Shown here: one piece after another, positions 1 to 13,000 of the stretch
Layout of the letters: each line of letters starts with the position of its first letter
Numbering within the stretch: position 1 is the stretch's first letter
From: Lasiosphaeris hirsuta
Taxonomy: Eukaryota > Ascomycota > Sordariomycetes > Sordariales > Lasiosphaeriaceae
NCBI GenBank assembly: GCA_030549175.1
Contig: JAUKUA010000003.1
Span: 4,216,001-4,280,000 of the forward strand
Length of the DNA: 64,000 nt
Reading direction: 5' to 3'
Position numbers and translations under genes: made by a program
Notes under the pieces: generated by a model
The model's database searches: none
The model's input: only the letters and a program-made list of their open reading frames with translations
What the model was told of the DNA's origin: nothing

Positions 1-3000
1 GGAAGCAGAGAGCAACCCAAGCCCCCCACTTGTTCGCTATCGCCGAGGAGGCGTTCATGTACGATCCCGCCGCGGCACTGTCCGGCATGCTTCGAATATT
101 CAACTGACCGCGTTCTAGGGACATGTTACGAGACAACAAGAATCAAACTATTGTTGTATCCGGCGAGTCTGGTGCTGGCAAAACGGTCAGCGCCAAATAT
201 ATTATGCGATATTTTGCGACAAGAGAATCACCCGACAGCACCAAAGCGAGAGCAAAGAAGGGTCCCGAATCCATGAGCAAGACAGAGGAGGCTATCCTAG
301 CCACAAATCCCATCATGGAAGCGTTCGGCAACGCAAAGACGACAAGGAATGACAATTCGTCACGTTTCGGAAAGTACATCGAGATCATGTTCGACAAAAG
401 CACCAACATCATTGGCGCCAAGATCAGGACGTATCTCTTGGAACGGTCGAGATTAGTCTTCCAGCCCCTGAAGGAAAGAAACTACCACATTTTCTATCAG
501 TTGATAGCTGGTGTGTCAGAAAGGGAGCGTCAAGAGCTTAGCCTCCTCCCTGTGGAGCAGTTTGAGTATCTTAACCAGGGCGCCACACCGACTATCGATG
601 GAGTGGATGACAAGGCCGAATTTAACGCAACCAGACAATCCCTGAAGACGATTGGCGTGACAGATGCGCAGCAAACCCAGATTTTCAAGTTGCTCGCTGG
701 TCTACTGCACTTGGGCAACGTCAAGATTGGTGCATCGAGGACAGACAGCACACTGTCTTCGACCGAGCCGTCACTGGCCAAAGCTTGCGCGATCTTGGGT
801 ATCGATGCCCCCGAGTTTTCCAAGTGGATTGTGAAGAAGCAGCTCATCACTCGAGGAGAGAAAATCACATCAAACTTGACTCAGGCACAGGCAATTGTTG
901 TTCGAGACTCTGTTGCCAAGTTCATTTACTCGAGTCTCTTCGATTGGCTAGTGGAGATAATCAACTACAGCCTTGCCACGGATGAGGTCCTCAGCAGGGT
1001 CAGCTCGTTCATTGGCGTTCTAGATATCTACGGTTTCGAGCATTTCGCCAAGAACTCATTTGAACAGTTCTGCATCAACTACGCCAACGAGAAGCTGCAA
1101 CAAGAATTCAACCAGCATGTATTCAAGCTTGAGCAGGAGGAGTATCTCAGGGAAAAGATCGACTGGACCTTCATCGATTTTGCCGATAATCAGCCTTGTA
1201 TCGACTTGATCGAGGGGAAACTGGGCATTCTCTCGCTCTTGGATGAGGAGTCGAGGCTGCCCATGGGTTCTGATGAGCAGTTTGTGACTAAGCTGCACCA
1301 CAACTATGCCGCCGACAAGAATAAGTTCTACAAGAAGCCGAGATTCGGCAAGTCTGCGTTCACCGTCTGCCACTATGCGATCGACGTTACGTATGAGTCG
1401 GACGGTTTCATAGAAAAGAACCGTGACACGGTTCCTGACGAGCACATGGCGGTGCTTCGTGCTTCGACCAACAAGTTCCTGGGTTCCGTGTTGGCGGCAG
1501 CATCGGCAGTGCGGGAGAAAGATCTTGCCTCGGTCAGCTCTAATGCAGTGAAACCGGCAATTGGTAGGAGAATAGGAGTCGCTGTTAATCGCAAGCCTAC
1601 CCTCGGTGGTATCTTCAAATCATCGCTAATCGAGCTGATGCATACGATCAACAACACCGATGTCCACTACATTCGCTGCATCAAACCCAACGAGGCCAAG
1701 GAAGCGTGGAAGTTCGAAGGACCGATGGTTCTGAGCCAGCTCCGTGCCTGCGGTGTGCTCGAGACTGTCCGTATTAGTTGTGCGGGTTACCCCACAAGGT
1801 GGACTTATGAGGAGTTCGCGCTGCGGTACTACATGCTTGTCCCGTCAACGGAATGGACTTCGGAGATTAGACAGATGGCGAACGCCATCCTGACCAAGGC
1901 GCTTGGTGCCAGCACTGGCAAAGGCATGGACAAGTACCAACTAGGACTTACCAAGATCTTCTTCCGTGCCGGCATGCTGGCGTTCCTCGAGAACCTCCGA
2001 ACCACTAGGCTGAACGACTGTGCCATTCTGATACAAAAGAACCTCAAGGCGAAGTACTACCGCAAGAAGTACCTTCAAGCTCGCGCTTCTATAATCGCTT
2101 TCCAGTCAGTGACAAGGGCATATCAGGCAAGAAAGCAGGCACAGGAACTGCGCACAATTCACGCCGTCACCACGCTCCAAAGAGTCTGGCGTGGTCAGAA
2201 GCAAAGGAGGGAATTCCAACGCATCAGAAACGATGTCATTCTTGCTCAGGCCGCCATGAAGGGATTCCTGCGACGAAAGGAGATTATGGAAACCCGGGTT
2301 GGCAATGCTGCTGTCATCATCCAACGAGCCTGGCGATCAAGGAGGCAACTTCGGTCATGGAGAGAGTATCGCAGGAAGGTGGTCATCATCCAGAGCCTGT
2401 GGCGCGGCAGGAGTGCTCGCAAGGAATACAAGGTGGTTCGTGCCGAGGCACGCGATCTCAAGCAGATCTCATACAAGTTGGAGAACAAGGTTGTGGAGCT
2501 GACTCAGTCTCTGGGCACCATGAAGGCACAAAACAAAGAACTGAAGACGCAAGTGGAGAACTACGAGGGTCAAGTGACGATTTGGAGAAACCGGCACAAC
2601 GCCCTCGAGGCCCGGACGAAGGAACTGCAAACCGAGGCCAACCAGGCCGGTATTGCAGCTGCCCGACTAGAGGCTATGGAGACGGAGATGAAGAAGCTTC
2701 AGGCGAGCTTCGAAGAGTCATCTGCCAGTGTCAAGAGGATGCAAGACGAGGAACGGGAACTCCGGGACTCTCTGCGCGCTACGAGCACAGAGCTCGAGGT
2801 TGCTCGCCAAGAAAGCCAGCGCCACGAGGAAGAGACGAGCTCGCTCCGTCAACAGCTAGCCGAGCTCCAAGAAGCGCTAGAGCAGGCAAGGAGAGCTGTG
2901 CCAATCAACGGCGAGCTCACCAACGGCAGCGCCCCTGTCGCTCCCATACCGAGCGGCCTTATCAACTTGGTGTCGTCTAAGAAGCCCAAGCGACGGAGTG

Positions 3001-4590
3001 CGGGAGCCGAGCCTCGCGAAATGGATAGGTACAGCATGGCTTACAACCCTCGCCCCGTCTCTATGGCTATTCCTGGCCTCAACCGCCAAAATACCTTGTC
3101 TGGCTCGACATTTATCCCCGGCGTGGATAATATCGAGATGGAGCTTGAAACCCTCCTCGCCGACGAGGAGGGCCTCAACGAGGAAGTTACAATGGGCCTC
3201 ATCCGCAACCTCAAAATCCCATCACCCGCCACAAATCCACCACCTTCGGACAAGGAGGTTCTGTTCCCTTCGTATCTTATCAACTTGGTGACCTCGGAGA
3301 TGTGGAACAATGGCTTCGTCAAGGAGTCGGAGCGCTTCCTCGCCAATGTCATGCAGTCGATACAGCAAGAAGTCATGCAGCACGATGGAGACGAGGCCAT
3401 CAACCCAGGCGCATTCTGGCTCTCGAATGTGCATGAGATGCTCTCCTTCGTCTTCCTTGCCGAAGACTGGTACGAGGCCCAGAAGACGGACAACTACGAG
3501 TATGACCGCCTCCTGGAGATTGTCAAACACGACCTGGAGAGTCTCGAGTTCAACATCTACCACACGTGGATGAAGGTTCTCAAGAAGAAGCTGCAAAAGA
3601 TGATCATTCCGGCTATCATCGAGTCACAGTCCCTGCCGGGCTTCGTTACGAATGAAAATAACAGGTTCCTTGGCAAGCTCCTGCAGTCCAACTCGGCGCC
3701 AGCATACAGCATGGACAATCTGCTATCCCTCCTGAACAGCGTTTTCCGTGCCATGAAGGCCTACTATCTTGAAGACTCTATCATTACCCAGACCGTTACC
3801 GAGTTGCTTCGGCTGGTCGGCGTGACAGCCTTCAACGATCTGCTCATGCGCCGTAACTTCCTTTCATGGAAGCGCGGTCTGCAGATCAACTACAACATCA
3901 CTCGTATTGAAGAGTGGTGCAAGAGCCACGATATGCCGGAGGGCACACTTCAGCTTGAGCACCTAATGGTAAGTGCGGCCCATTCCTCTGAAATACAAAT
4001 ACTAACCCCACAACAGCAAGCAACAAAGCTCTTGCAGCTTAAGAAGGCGACCCTCAACGATATTGAGATTATCCAGGACATCTGCTGGATGTGAGTAAAG
4101 TCCGCAGCCAAAACCCGGTTGCTTTGCTAATCTCTTTTCTCTTAGGCTTTCTCCCAACCAGATCCAAAAGCTCCTGAATCAGTATCTCGTTGCCGACTAC
4201 GAACAGCCCATCAACGGGGAGATTATGAAAGCTGTCGCCTCGAGGGTGACCGAGAAGAGTGACGTGCTACTGCTCCAGGCTGTCGATATGGACGACAGTG
4301 GTCCATATGAGATCGCAGAGCCCAGAGTCATCACAGCTCTGGAGACATATACCCCCTCTTGTATGTTGCTTCCCCATGCACCAGTATTTGCTTGCGGTTG
4401 TTTTCTAACACAATTCTCAGGGCTGCAAACTCCGCGCCTGAAGAGGCTTGCCGAGATTGTATCAGCACAGGCGATTGCGCAACAGGAGAAGCTTGAGTTC
4501 GGCTCACAGGGTGAGGACTATGATAACCACAGCATGAACGACTTGACAGAGGTGGACGAGGGCCCCGAGTCGATCTCAGCGAGTGCTTAG
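1..4590 (+). CDS. MYO2: Class V myosin heavy chain (5' end missing)
   Basis: Actin-based motor that carries secretory vesicles and organelles to the hyphal tip. Visible exons are 1-58 (reading from base 3), 119-3968, 4017-4090, 4146-4360 and 4421-4590, giving 1454 codons plus stop; roughly the first 130 residues of the motor lie outside the window. The order of parts is clear: P-loop GESGAGKT just after the first visible intron, switch I NDNSSRFG, switch II DIYGFEHF, about six IQ motifs (bases ~2010-2440), a coiled coil (~2450-2890), a low-complexity linker, and a C-terminal DIL/cargo-binding domain from about 3260. Intron 59-118 is supported by GTACGA and CTGAC..TAG signals and restores IAEEAFMDMLRDNKNQT. 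The 48-nt intron 3969-4016 has no stop and a length divisible by three, so it can be mistaken for coding sequence. Family assignment is certain; yeast Myo2/Myo4 and Aspergillus MyoE are the expected relatives. Confidence 0.97.
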
Positions 4591-5599
4591 GTGGCACCAC
4601 GATCTCTCACAAGCCTAGCAACTCAGAGCCCGACCTCGGCATTGCTCAATCCCTGGAGGAATAGCGACCTTAGTGCTCCAAGAGGGGCGCTTAAAGCTAG
4701 AAGTAACGGCAATTGAGCAATGTACCGATGGCATTTGGCCACGTTGTTTTTTTGGTTATTCAAGGAATGATAGTATTTTGTTGGGGTGAGAGGACGGGTC
4801 CCTTCTTGTGGTGGGTTAGCCCAGACTAATGGGCGACGAGCACACCAAAGCTTACTGGACGGTCGTGCCGAGGATGATAGAAGGAAAGGGGGCTTGGTGA
4901 TGGAGCGGGAAGCTTAATTTGAGTGTTTTTGAGAGGTTCTGCGTCTGCGTTGGCGAAGAAATTCCAGCGGCAGGACTTAAGCTGAATGCTACTGGTGTGC
5001 ATTATCATGATTATGGTCTGGGAAGGCGAGAAGGGCTTTCCTGTATAGAGGTTGCGATGGCGGTGTATGAAGTGACGGTAAATTAACTCTGGATTCAACT
5101 GTAAAAGCTAGCTGTATGAATGTAACCCGAGCACCTGGTAGTTTTTGGTTACTCTTATTCTTTCTAGTTGCAAACGGTATATGTTTTGAGCTTAGGGAGA
5201 CTATCGCTGTTGGATGATAGAGCTCAATCCATGTCAATCCATGGCGGAGGTTTGCATATCAGTGGGTGATCAGGGTAAAAACAGGCTTCGAATCAGAGGT
5301 TTAAAACAAGTGAATCCTGATCAACAATTTGGCATATTCAAGTTTTCCCGCACGCGGTAAGTGTATCTTCACATCAGATGGCGTTTGGGAGCCGTGGGAG
5401 CACAGTGGAAAACTGGGCCGTCTCGCATGGTTCCCCAATCGCTAGCTGAAATTTTTTTCGGCCCCGCCAAACATCCACCAGCCCAACCGTTTCAGCAGCG
5501 GATAGGAAACTGAGAAACCAGGGCAGTAGGAATAAGAAAGCAGGAGGAAAAAGGTGCGCATTTCACAACCCGAGCATTAAAAAAGGAACACCGGCAGAC
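4591..5599. other. Intergenic, myosin 3' flank to FAP7 promoter
   Basis: About 1 kb without a supportable gene. Short open frames on the minus strand at 4826-5237 have no recognisable domain. The last 100 bases before FAP7 are purine-rich (AAAAAAGGAACACC-like), as expected for a leader. Confidence 0.6.
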
Positions 5600-6326
5600 A
5601 TGGCAACGCGCACGTCCCCCAACATTATCATCACGGGCACCCCAGGTGTAGGCAAGACGACTCATTGTGAGCTCCTGGCTGAGCGCACGGGTCTCAAGCA
5701 CCTTTCGGTCAACCAGGTTGTCAAGGACCGCGAGTGCCACGAGGGATGGGATGATGAGTTCCAGAGCTGGATTGTCGATGAGGACAAGGTGGGTTTTCTT
5801 GTTGTTTCCTTTTCTCGCTTTCCTCATTTGCCGAAGCGGTTTTCATGTACATACACGAACAAGTATGCAAGTAACAAACACACTAGCTTACACACAAATT
5901 CCCACAGCTGCTCGACGCCATCGAGGAGGAGGTAAAGGAGGGCGGCTGCATAATAGACTGGCACGCCTGCGACCTGTTTCCCAAGAGCTGGATCGACCTC
6001 GTCGTGGTGCTGCGGGCCGACACAACGACGCTGTATGACCGCCTATCGGCCAGGTGAGTTGCCCACTATGCCGCCCCCCCCCCCCGGTCACCTTCTTTCG
6101 GCTGACTTAGGATCGCTGCGGTAGAAAATACCCCGAGGCTAAGCTGCAGGAGAATCTCGACTCGGAGATCATGGAGGTACTGCTTGAGGAGGCGCGCGAG
6201 TCGTACGACGAGGAGATTGTCGTCGAGCTGCAGAGCACGACGGCCGACGAGATGGACACCAATGTCGACCGGATAGAGGCCTGGCTGAAGCAGTGGAAGG
6301 CGGATAGCGGGACAGCTGCGAGCTAA
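5600..6326 (+). CDS. FAP7: Adenylate kinase isoenzyme 6 homologue Fap7
   Basis: Small nuclear NTPase/adenylate kinase that binds Rps14 (uS11) and is needed for the final cleavage of 20S pre-rRNA to 18S. Exons 5600-5788, 5908-6053 and 6125-6326 give 178 residues, the usual family length. The Walker A motif GTPGVGKT lies at about residues 13-20. The short NMP-binding region with HLSVNQVVKD and the DWHACDLFPKSW stretch are family hallmarks, and RKYPEAKLQENL follows the second intron. The second acceptor is the TAG at 6122-6124; the earlier TAG at 6109-6111 would break the frame. Intron 2 contains a C12 run (6074-6085). It lies between myosin V and HAM1 on the same strand, with no obvious shared role. 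Confidence 0.95.
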
Positions 6327-6978
6327 TTCGAGGACCGCTGACGGGAAGGACGGAAGACGCTGAGCGAGTCGATATTGAGATGCTGCCCGTGTTCTGCCCT
6401 GGCGACTATGATACCAACCTGCAAAACGTGAGTATGTTTTCACCGAGGTTCAGATAGATGGCCCAGGAGGTCGCGGCAATCTCAAGCCTTATTGCCCACT
6501 GTATATCGTAAGCATGCCAGTTCAGTTAAAACCAACTGAAGTGAGGTCCAGTTGCTAAAGTCACGCCGAAGCATCCCGGTTCCGCGCAAGCCAACTCTCA
6601 ACTCCTACTAGAGCTCAGCCATAAGTGTTCAAAGCCACTACCTAGACGCTTTATTTGTTACTTAACTCTGTCCTCGGGCTGTCATTTCTTCACACTTCAA
6701 CTGAGGTGAGTGATAATGCAAAACCGGTTGGGATTTTATTCAACACCACACCGAATCCCGCAGATATGTGCTAATCGAGGTTATGACATCAGTGGGGGGG
6801 GGGGCCTGGCAACTGCCCCTCCATAACCTGGCTGCCCCACCACGGTGAGCCTAACGGCCTGACAAAAGTCAATACAAAAGTACTCCCTACCACTCTACAT
6901 ACGCTGGGAAGAAAACGGTGTCGAAGTCCTTCCACTCTTCCTCTTTCTCACGACCTCTCGTCAAGAAAGCCTAGCAAA
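6327..6978. other. Intergenic FAP7-HAM1
   Basis: No gene seen. A run of eleven G lies at 6794-6804. A pyrimidine-rich stretch with CCTCTTTCTCACGACC immediately precedes the HAM1 start codon and is probably its leader. Confidence 0.55.
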
Positions 6979-7925
6979 ATGGCAACTCCCACCGCCGCCC
7001 GGCAGACCGTCAACTTCATCACCGGCAACGCCAACAAGCTGGTCGAGGTCAAAGCGATCCTCGAGCCCGCCATCCAAGTAGAAAACCAGGCCCTGGACCT
7101 ACTTGAAATACAGGGGACTCTCGAGGAGGTGACGATCGACAAGTGCCGGAGGGCAGCTGATCTAGTACTTCCCCACCCGCTTTCAATCTCCATCTCAACA
7201 TTCGTCAAGGCTAACCACTTGTCACAGACCCAAGGCCCCGTACTGGTCGAAGACACATGCCTCTGCTTCAATGCGCTGAACGGTCTTCCAGGACCGTACA
7301 TGTATGCTAGCCACCCTTGCTTCCGCTCATAAATTCATCCACGATACTAACCCCCCATCCCAGCAAATGGTTCATGAAATCCATCGGTCACTATGGCCTG
7401 AACAAGCTCCTGGCTGCCTATGAGGACAAGTCGGCCAAGGCTGTTTGCACCTTTGCCTACTCGCCGGGCCCGGGCCACGAGCCGATCCTGTTCCAGGGTA
7501 TCACCGATGGCGAGATTGTGCCACCAAGAGGTCCCGGCAACTTTGGTGAGTTCCCATATCAGCTTGTCTTGTCTCTAGAAATTTGGACTTGGCTAACCAG
7601 CGGGATCTGGATAGGTTGGGATCCTATTTTCGAGTACGAAGGACAAACGTAAGCCTCTATCTCCCTCCTTTTTTTCGACCTTGGCCACCTGTATTTGCAA
7701 AATCACAGGATGCGTGCAATTCAAGGTGTTGTCAAGAGTCATCTTTCACATCAAATTACCCATAACCTCTATGGTGTGTCATAGTACCCGCCACCCTGCT
7801 GACATGTCTCGTGCTGTCTTCACAGCTACGCCGAAATGGACAAGGCGGAAAAGAACAAAATATCACATCGCTACCGGGCCCTCGAGAAGCTGCAGGCCTG
7901 GTTTGCAAAGGAGATGACTTCCTAA
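6979..7925 (+). CDS. HAM1: ITP/XTP (non-canonical purine NTP) pyrophosphatase
   Basis: House-cleaning enzyme that hydrolyses ITP, dITP and XTP to monophosphates, keeping deaminated purines out of nucleic acids; cytosolic. Five exons (6979-7164, 7228-7301, 7364-7545, 7615-7648, 7826-7925) give 191 residues. Family motifs are in order: [13 protein letters not shown] (substrate loop) near the N-terminus, [15 protein letters not shown] with the metal-binding acidic pair, LPGPYIKWFM across intron 2, [10 protein letters not shown] across intron 3, and [18 protein letters not shown] at the end. All splice sites are GT-AG and each junction restores the conserved motif. The last intron, 7649-7825, is long for this window at 177 bp. 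The 3' end faces that of the ZUP1-like gene 252 bp away. Confidence 0.95.
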
Positions 7926-8177
7926 GCCCGATCTAATGTGTGAACGCCACAAAATACTCAAAGGGGTAAAGGTAAAGATAAACAGCATAGACTCTCGTGT
8001 CCCAATAGATATCCCAGACAATGAAGATCAACTTCGTTTGATTCGGATCCCGACTGGGCGTCCCAGGGAGAGGCCCCATCAAATCGGTGGGAACCCGCCT
8101 GGAAGTGTTTTCAACCTGAATATATCGTCAACGGCTAGCAATACAATGTGCTGGCATCAAAGTCGGGCGCTGACAAC

Positions 8178-10019
8178 TCACTTCAAAACCTCGAACTCAT
8201 GATACTTTCTCAAATATCTTCTACCCCGGCGATAGAACTTCAGAGACATGTCGGGGAAGGGGTGACTAAACCTATGCCCGACAAGCTTCATAACGCTTGT
8301 CGCATCGTGAAACATTGGGTCAAACACAAGGAGGTTCTTCCCACCAGATTTTAGCTTTTCAAAGCCTATGATGGTCATCGAGTGGCCTATGGTTGGGGGT
8401 CAGCTGACGAAGCAATGTAAACCACGTTCTGCTGCATGTTTCGTGCAACTACAAAAGCAAGCCACCACACGTACCGGCATGTTGAAAGTAGATGGGCGGC
8501 AGGTTGGTCAGCCGGATCCTTTGCGAAGGATCCCCCACTCCCGATTGGAAGTAATTCTCCACATACTCCATGAGAAGCTCCTCGGACTTTCCTGGTTCCC
8601 GGTTCTTGAACCCCTGGGCGTCACAGCTGGTGTGGCAGTTAGTTTTGTAATCGTGAACCTGTGGAGCGGGGGTGGTGCATACGGTATGTCTAATAGGCGG
8701 AACATGGCTAGTGCCTGTGAAGCGTGTCAGTGGGGTTAGTCTTCAGTATGAAGACAAGGCTGGCGGACCTCTGGGGTTCCGATGTATTTCCTCGTGCCCC
8801 TGACGCCACCCGTCTCGACGCGCCCCTGCGAGTTGATTCCCTCATCCCAGGCCGATTCGATAAAGTCCTGGATTTGAAATATGCTGGGAATCTTTCCGTT
8901 CAAGCGCCGAGACCCCTGGAACTCAACCGCATTGACGTACGAAGTCAACATTTGTATGTTGCGGTATCCACAGAAGCCTCCTGCCGCCAGCGTTAGATAC
9001 GAGCCAAACCCGACATGTACGAGGCTAAGATAAGACGTACCCTCTTTTCTGAGCTTTGATATATGTTGAACCTGAGGATGGCAGAGATATGCGTGTCTGG
9101 TAGATGAACACTGCTCAAGCAACTGACCAAGAACCGATATCACGCCTGTCTTGGTTAGAATATACAAGCCCCGTGAAGAAAAGAGATGTGGGCAATCTTC
9201 CCGCCTACCTTCAGACTTGACCTGGCCTTCTTTCTGCAACAGTGAAACTAGCCAATCTGGCATGTGGTCCTCGTGTGCGTATTTCCCAAGCTGGGCTTTC
9301 TAAACAGACATTAGCGTGTCTCGCAATGCTCAATACAAGGATTACACACCCCGAGTCGCTTGCCGTGGGTCGAGTCCGGCTTGGAAGCCGGCTTTGCAGC
9401 CGGCTTTGCGTTTTGGCGACGTCTCGGGGATAGAGTGGAAGAAGCAGAAGAGTCGGGCATCTTGAGCAGTTTCTTCCAGGCGGATATTGCTTTGGATTGG
9501 CTGCTGGTCACCTCCGACGCGCGGGCAGCACGGCGCTGCCTCTCGGCTTCTCGATGCGCCCTCGAGGGCGATGGGGACGAGGTACTGGCGCGGGCTTCGT
9601 GAACCGCCGGCTGTGTTACCACCCTGTCAAGTTCGGTGTCGGCTTCATCGGCATGCAGCTCGATGTGATAGTCTATCTCGTCCAGGGAGAGAACTTCGTC
9701 GCAGCCTTCAACGGGGCATTCGGCATACTGCAACTCACCACCACCATCTGCTTTGACGCCGGCGGAATCCTTATCGCTATCCTTGGTAACAAAGGGAGAG
9801 TCTCCCTCGGCGTGCAGGGTCTCCATGTGCTGGAGGCGCGGTTAGCACAGAACAAGAAATAATGAAAACGGGCAGGGGTTGTTGTTCTCGAGTCTACTGG
9901 TGGAGAAGAGCATCGTCCGCAAGCGGAAGGGTCGGACATACCCACAACATGGCATATTCGCCCTCCGCTGTTTCCCAGGCACAAAATGGGCACGTCATGG
10001 CCGTACTTTCGCTGTCCAT
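8178..10019 (-). CDS. ZUP1: ZUP1-like deubiquitinase (peptidase family C78)
   Basis: Cysteine peptidase of the ZUFSP/ZUP1 family; the characterised animal member cleaves K63-linked ubiquitin chains in genome maintenance. Eight exons on the minus strand (9942-10019, 9350-9829, 9209-9299, 9041-9145, 8769-8980, 8683-8714, 8475-8626, 8178-8386) give 452 residues. A CPFC..H..H zinc finger covers residues ~10-32 and a C2H2 finger (Cys64, Cys69, His81, His85) follows; then a basic linker with KPA repeats and the peptidase domain. The proposed triad is Cys255 in GFCGYRN, His385 in GHSMTIIG and Asp406 in FDPMF; the His-Asp spacing of 21 equals that I recall for human ZUP1. TGGVRGTRKYIGTPE is also diagnostic. 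The start at 10019 is chosen because exon 1 supplies the first zinc finger; a start at 9826 would lose it. The 32-nt exon 6 and intron 8627-8682 are fixed by the LLDIPCDAQGF reading. Confidence 0.9.
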
Positions 10020-13000
10020 TGCTCTTTGCTTCCGATCGGAGATCCCGGTCGTTACGGAAAATGTCCAGGGCAGCGTTTTTGCTGGCTTAATGATCAGCTG
10101 AGCTTCGGGGTGAATTGCTGTAAAAACATCATGCTATCTGCCTCCTCGCCCTGTCATTTGTGCCTACAATTAGGTAGTGAGTAAGTCAATTGACACTCGG
10201 GCGTTGGCACCTTATAGCATCAGGCGCGACTCGAGCTGCGTCAAGTGACCAATTACCCATGTCTTTTGACGAATTGGCGCCCAGGTGTCGCAGCAGTGCA
10301 CTTAGACGAGGATTTGCATCAAAGAAGAGTGTCGCGCAAGCAATGAGTGTCATCGCTGTCTTTGATTTCTCGCGTTGGTCCTGGCAATCGATAAAAATTA
10401 CCAGGAATAACACAGGCCGAAAGCGTAAACCCCCTTTTGCCTTCCTGAATGGATTTGTGCCCCTTATTGCTTTTGTAAACAATCTTGGCAGTCGCAAGCA
10501 GGACGGGGCGGTTGACCACCAGCATGGAGGGGGCAGAAAGGAAGGTGCATACCCACCTATCGAGGCGGCGCTGCTCCCGGTAGGCTATGAATTCTACATA
10601 GTAGGCCTTGAAGGACTCGGTACGGAGTACTCCGTGCATTCAATCCGAAAGCAGCTAGTTCACTCTGAAAGCTCCAGGGTGTTGACTGCTGCAGGGCAGC
10701 CTCGATCGCTCCCGTCGGCACGGCACTGTCGTAGTCTTGGCATCGTTCCCCAGAAATACCAAGAAACCACTCCCAAGCTCTCGGGTCGCAAGCGGCTGCT
10801 TGTTTCATTGTCGCCCCCCATCGCTGGACTTTTGTTTGTTCTGTTCATTTCCTATATCCGCTCTTTCAAGGGTATGTACGCCTTCAGGAAAACACTGCCT
10901 GTTTTGGGTATCTAGCTTCAGTCAAATGAGACAGTCCAAAACTGGGAAGAGGCGGCTGCCCGTGCAGTGAGCAAAAAGGCCCCTCTTAACGTCGATATCG
11001 CGGCTCAGAGCCGGGATATCACGAACGAAAGACACGAGAAGCTCCATGTCTCACCCTGCTGGGCTGTGCCTGCACATCTCGTCTACACTAGACCCTAGCC
11101 CCCAAAACCAAGCCTTGGGATGTCGAAGTTCCCTGCAGAACCACCCGCGCAGCTGTTACCACGTGGTGTCGCTGTAGAGGAGGTGGTATTAAAGTGCTCC
11201 TCGTCCCGTTCCCGTTAGCGCTGATGGGCTTTCCAACAAACGTCCGCCGCCATGGTTGGCACTTTCCAATGGGCGCGCAGCATGATAGCCCATCGAGTCG
11301 CGTGGGCTTCCCATCTCGGAAGTCACGGCGACGACAGGGAAACGTGGGACAAGGACAGGCCACGCTGCGTGTTTTTTGGGTGACCATTGACTCGTTTGAT
11401 AGTGGCCGCTGGTGATGCACGTCTCATATTATCCCCTAACTTCTATACAAATCCCGAATCCCGATATGGAGGCGAGGCCCTGGTGCATCCTCCGCCGACC
11501 CAAAGAGCAGCCCCAGCCAAACAGCAGCCCCAGTCCAGTTTCCCAGCAAGGCACCTCAAATGGCGCAGCAGGTTTAGGCGCGGCCAAAGCCGGAGCTATC
11601 CGTCACCGCCAGATTCCTTCGCCTGCAAAGGACCCGAAGGGAGCCAGGGACGGTCAAGTGTTCCCGAAAACAGGGACAGGAGCAGCACCTGGGGGGGGGG
11701 GGGGCATGGCGGGCGGCCGACTATGCACCGGAAGGAACCCGCCCGGTTGGCGCACTTTGACGCGCTGTGCAAGAGTATCCAAGTATACTTACTTCCGGAA
11801 CGGGAGACAAAGTCCTCCGGTGCTCAGAAACAACAAGCTCTGTTGAGCTTGCGTCAGCTCCAGGATCGATGGACAGGAAACAGCCTCACGATATACACTG
11901 AGAACTTTTTTCCAGCGCGGCACATTTGAGTGGGAAATCCGGTCGAACGAGTAATGCTCGTCCGCCCAAATACATCGAGCCCGGACGCGTGGCCTGGTTC
12001 ACCTGAACCACCGGCAAGGTGGTGTTCCGGCCTGGCTACCTAGCTTTAGTGACCCTCACCGTGGTAATTCTCGGGCGATCTACATCTTCGTGAACCTCAC
12101 CTTCCAAGGTGATGAGAGCGACACGAGCGGTCACTGGTCCCTCGACTGCATATCGTCTCAGCCAACTGTAGGAAGGGAAGCTTCCTATGCGCCTCCGGAG
12201 CCCCCCGGATATGTCAGCACAAGCTTATTCTTACCTGTCTCTCGAATATACGGAAGACTGGCAGGCACGGCTACGTCTGGTAGGTACCTGTCAATCTAGA
12301 CTCCAAGCCCCCCCGCACCCCCCTGGATGGTCCCAAGCACATCACCATCAACTAGCATTTCCGGGACCGATTCGGCGACATGCCGGTGCTGGGCGCCAAG
12401 GCGCCTGCTGAGGCCCGCCTGTGCATCTTGTTGGCCTGCAGCAGCGCCGTTAGAGATCTTGGGTGGCCTTTGGGTGGTGTGTCTATCGATTCCCATGTGG
12501 ACAAGGCACTTTCGACAATACCCTAAAATGTTGCAAAGCTGCTGCAAAGTGTCGACTATGTGCTGTCAACGTCACCAAACATTGCCACCGGGTAGTAAAG
12601 GGCCCGTATTTTTTCTGACAAAGAACCGCCATCGTCCGGTCAGCCATGCCACGGAATCCAGAAAAACAGACCGCGGTAACAGACCGTGGTGTTGAGGCGG
12701 CCGAGCTTCTGGAACGCTTCCAGAGGCGTTCTTGGCATATGTCATCGGCTGCACACAGAGGCCTTCCGCGAGTTTATCGGTTTGTCGGGTGCCAAAACTG
12801 CACCTCATTGTTTCTTCGGGCTCGCTTCAAATGGTTTGGCCTAATCGCTAGCCTACCCGCATACTAATTCTGTGCCCCAGACGTCGAGAGGGCGGCGTAA
12901 CTAGATGAAATGAGTTTCCTCAGGAATTCACCGCACACCAAAGTAGACAGAGTCGTAGATGTACGGTGCGCTTACTAAGGGGCCCTACTGAATTCCTCAT

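Noticed and set aside
8514..8533. 20-bp inverted repeat GGATCCTT/AAGGATCC as a regulatory hairpin
   Set aside because: It lies wholly inside coding exon 7 of the ZUP1-like gene and is explained by codons.
10190..10915. 241-codon plus-strand open frame
   Set aside because: Overlaps long minus-strand frames, shows no domain, no codon pattern like its neighbours and no leader or splice signals.
11387..11929. 180-codon frame in the 10-14.5 kb gap
   Set aside because: Runs through a G14 tract, overlaps another 144-codon frame on the same strand and resembles no protein.
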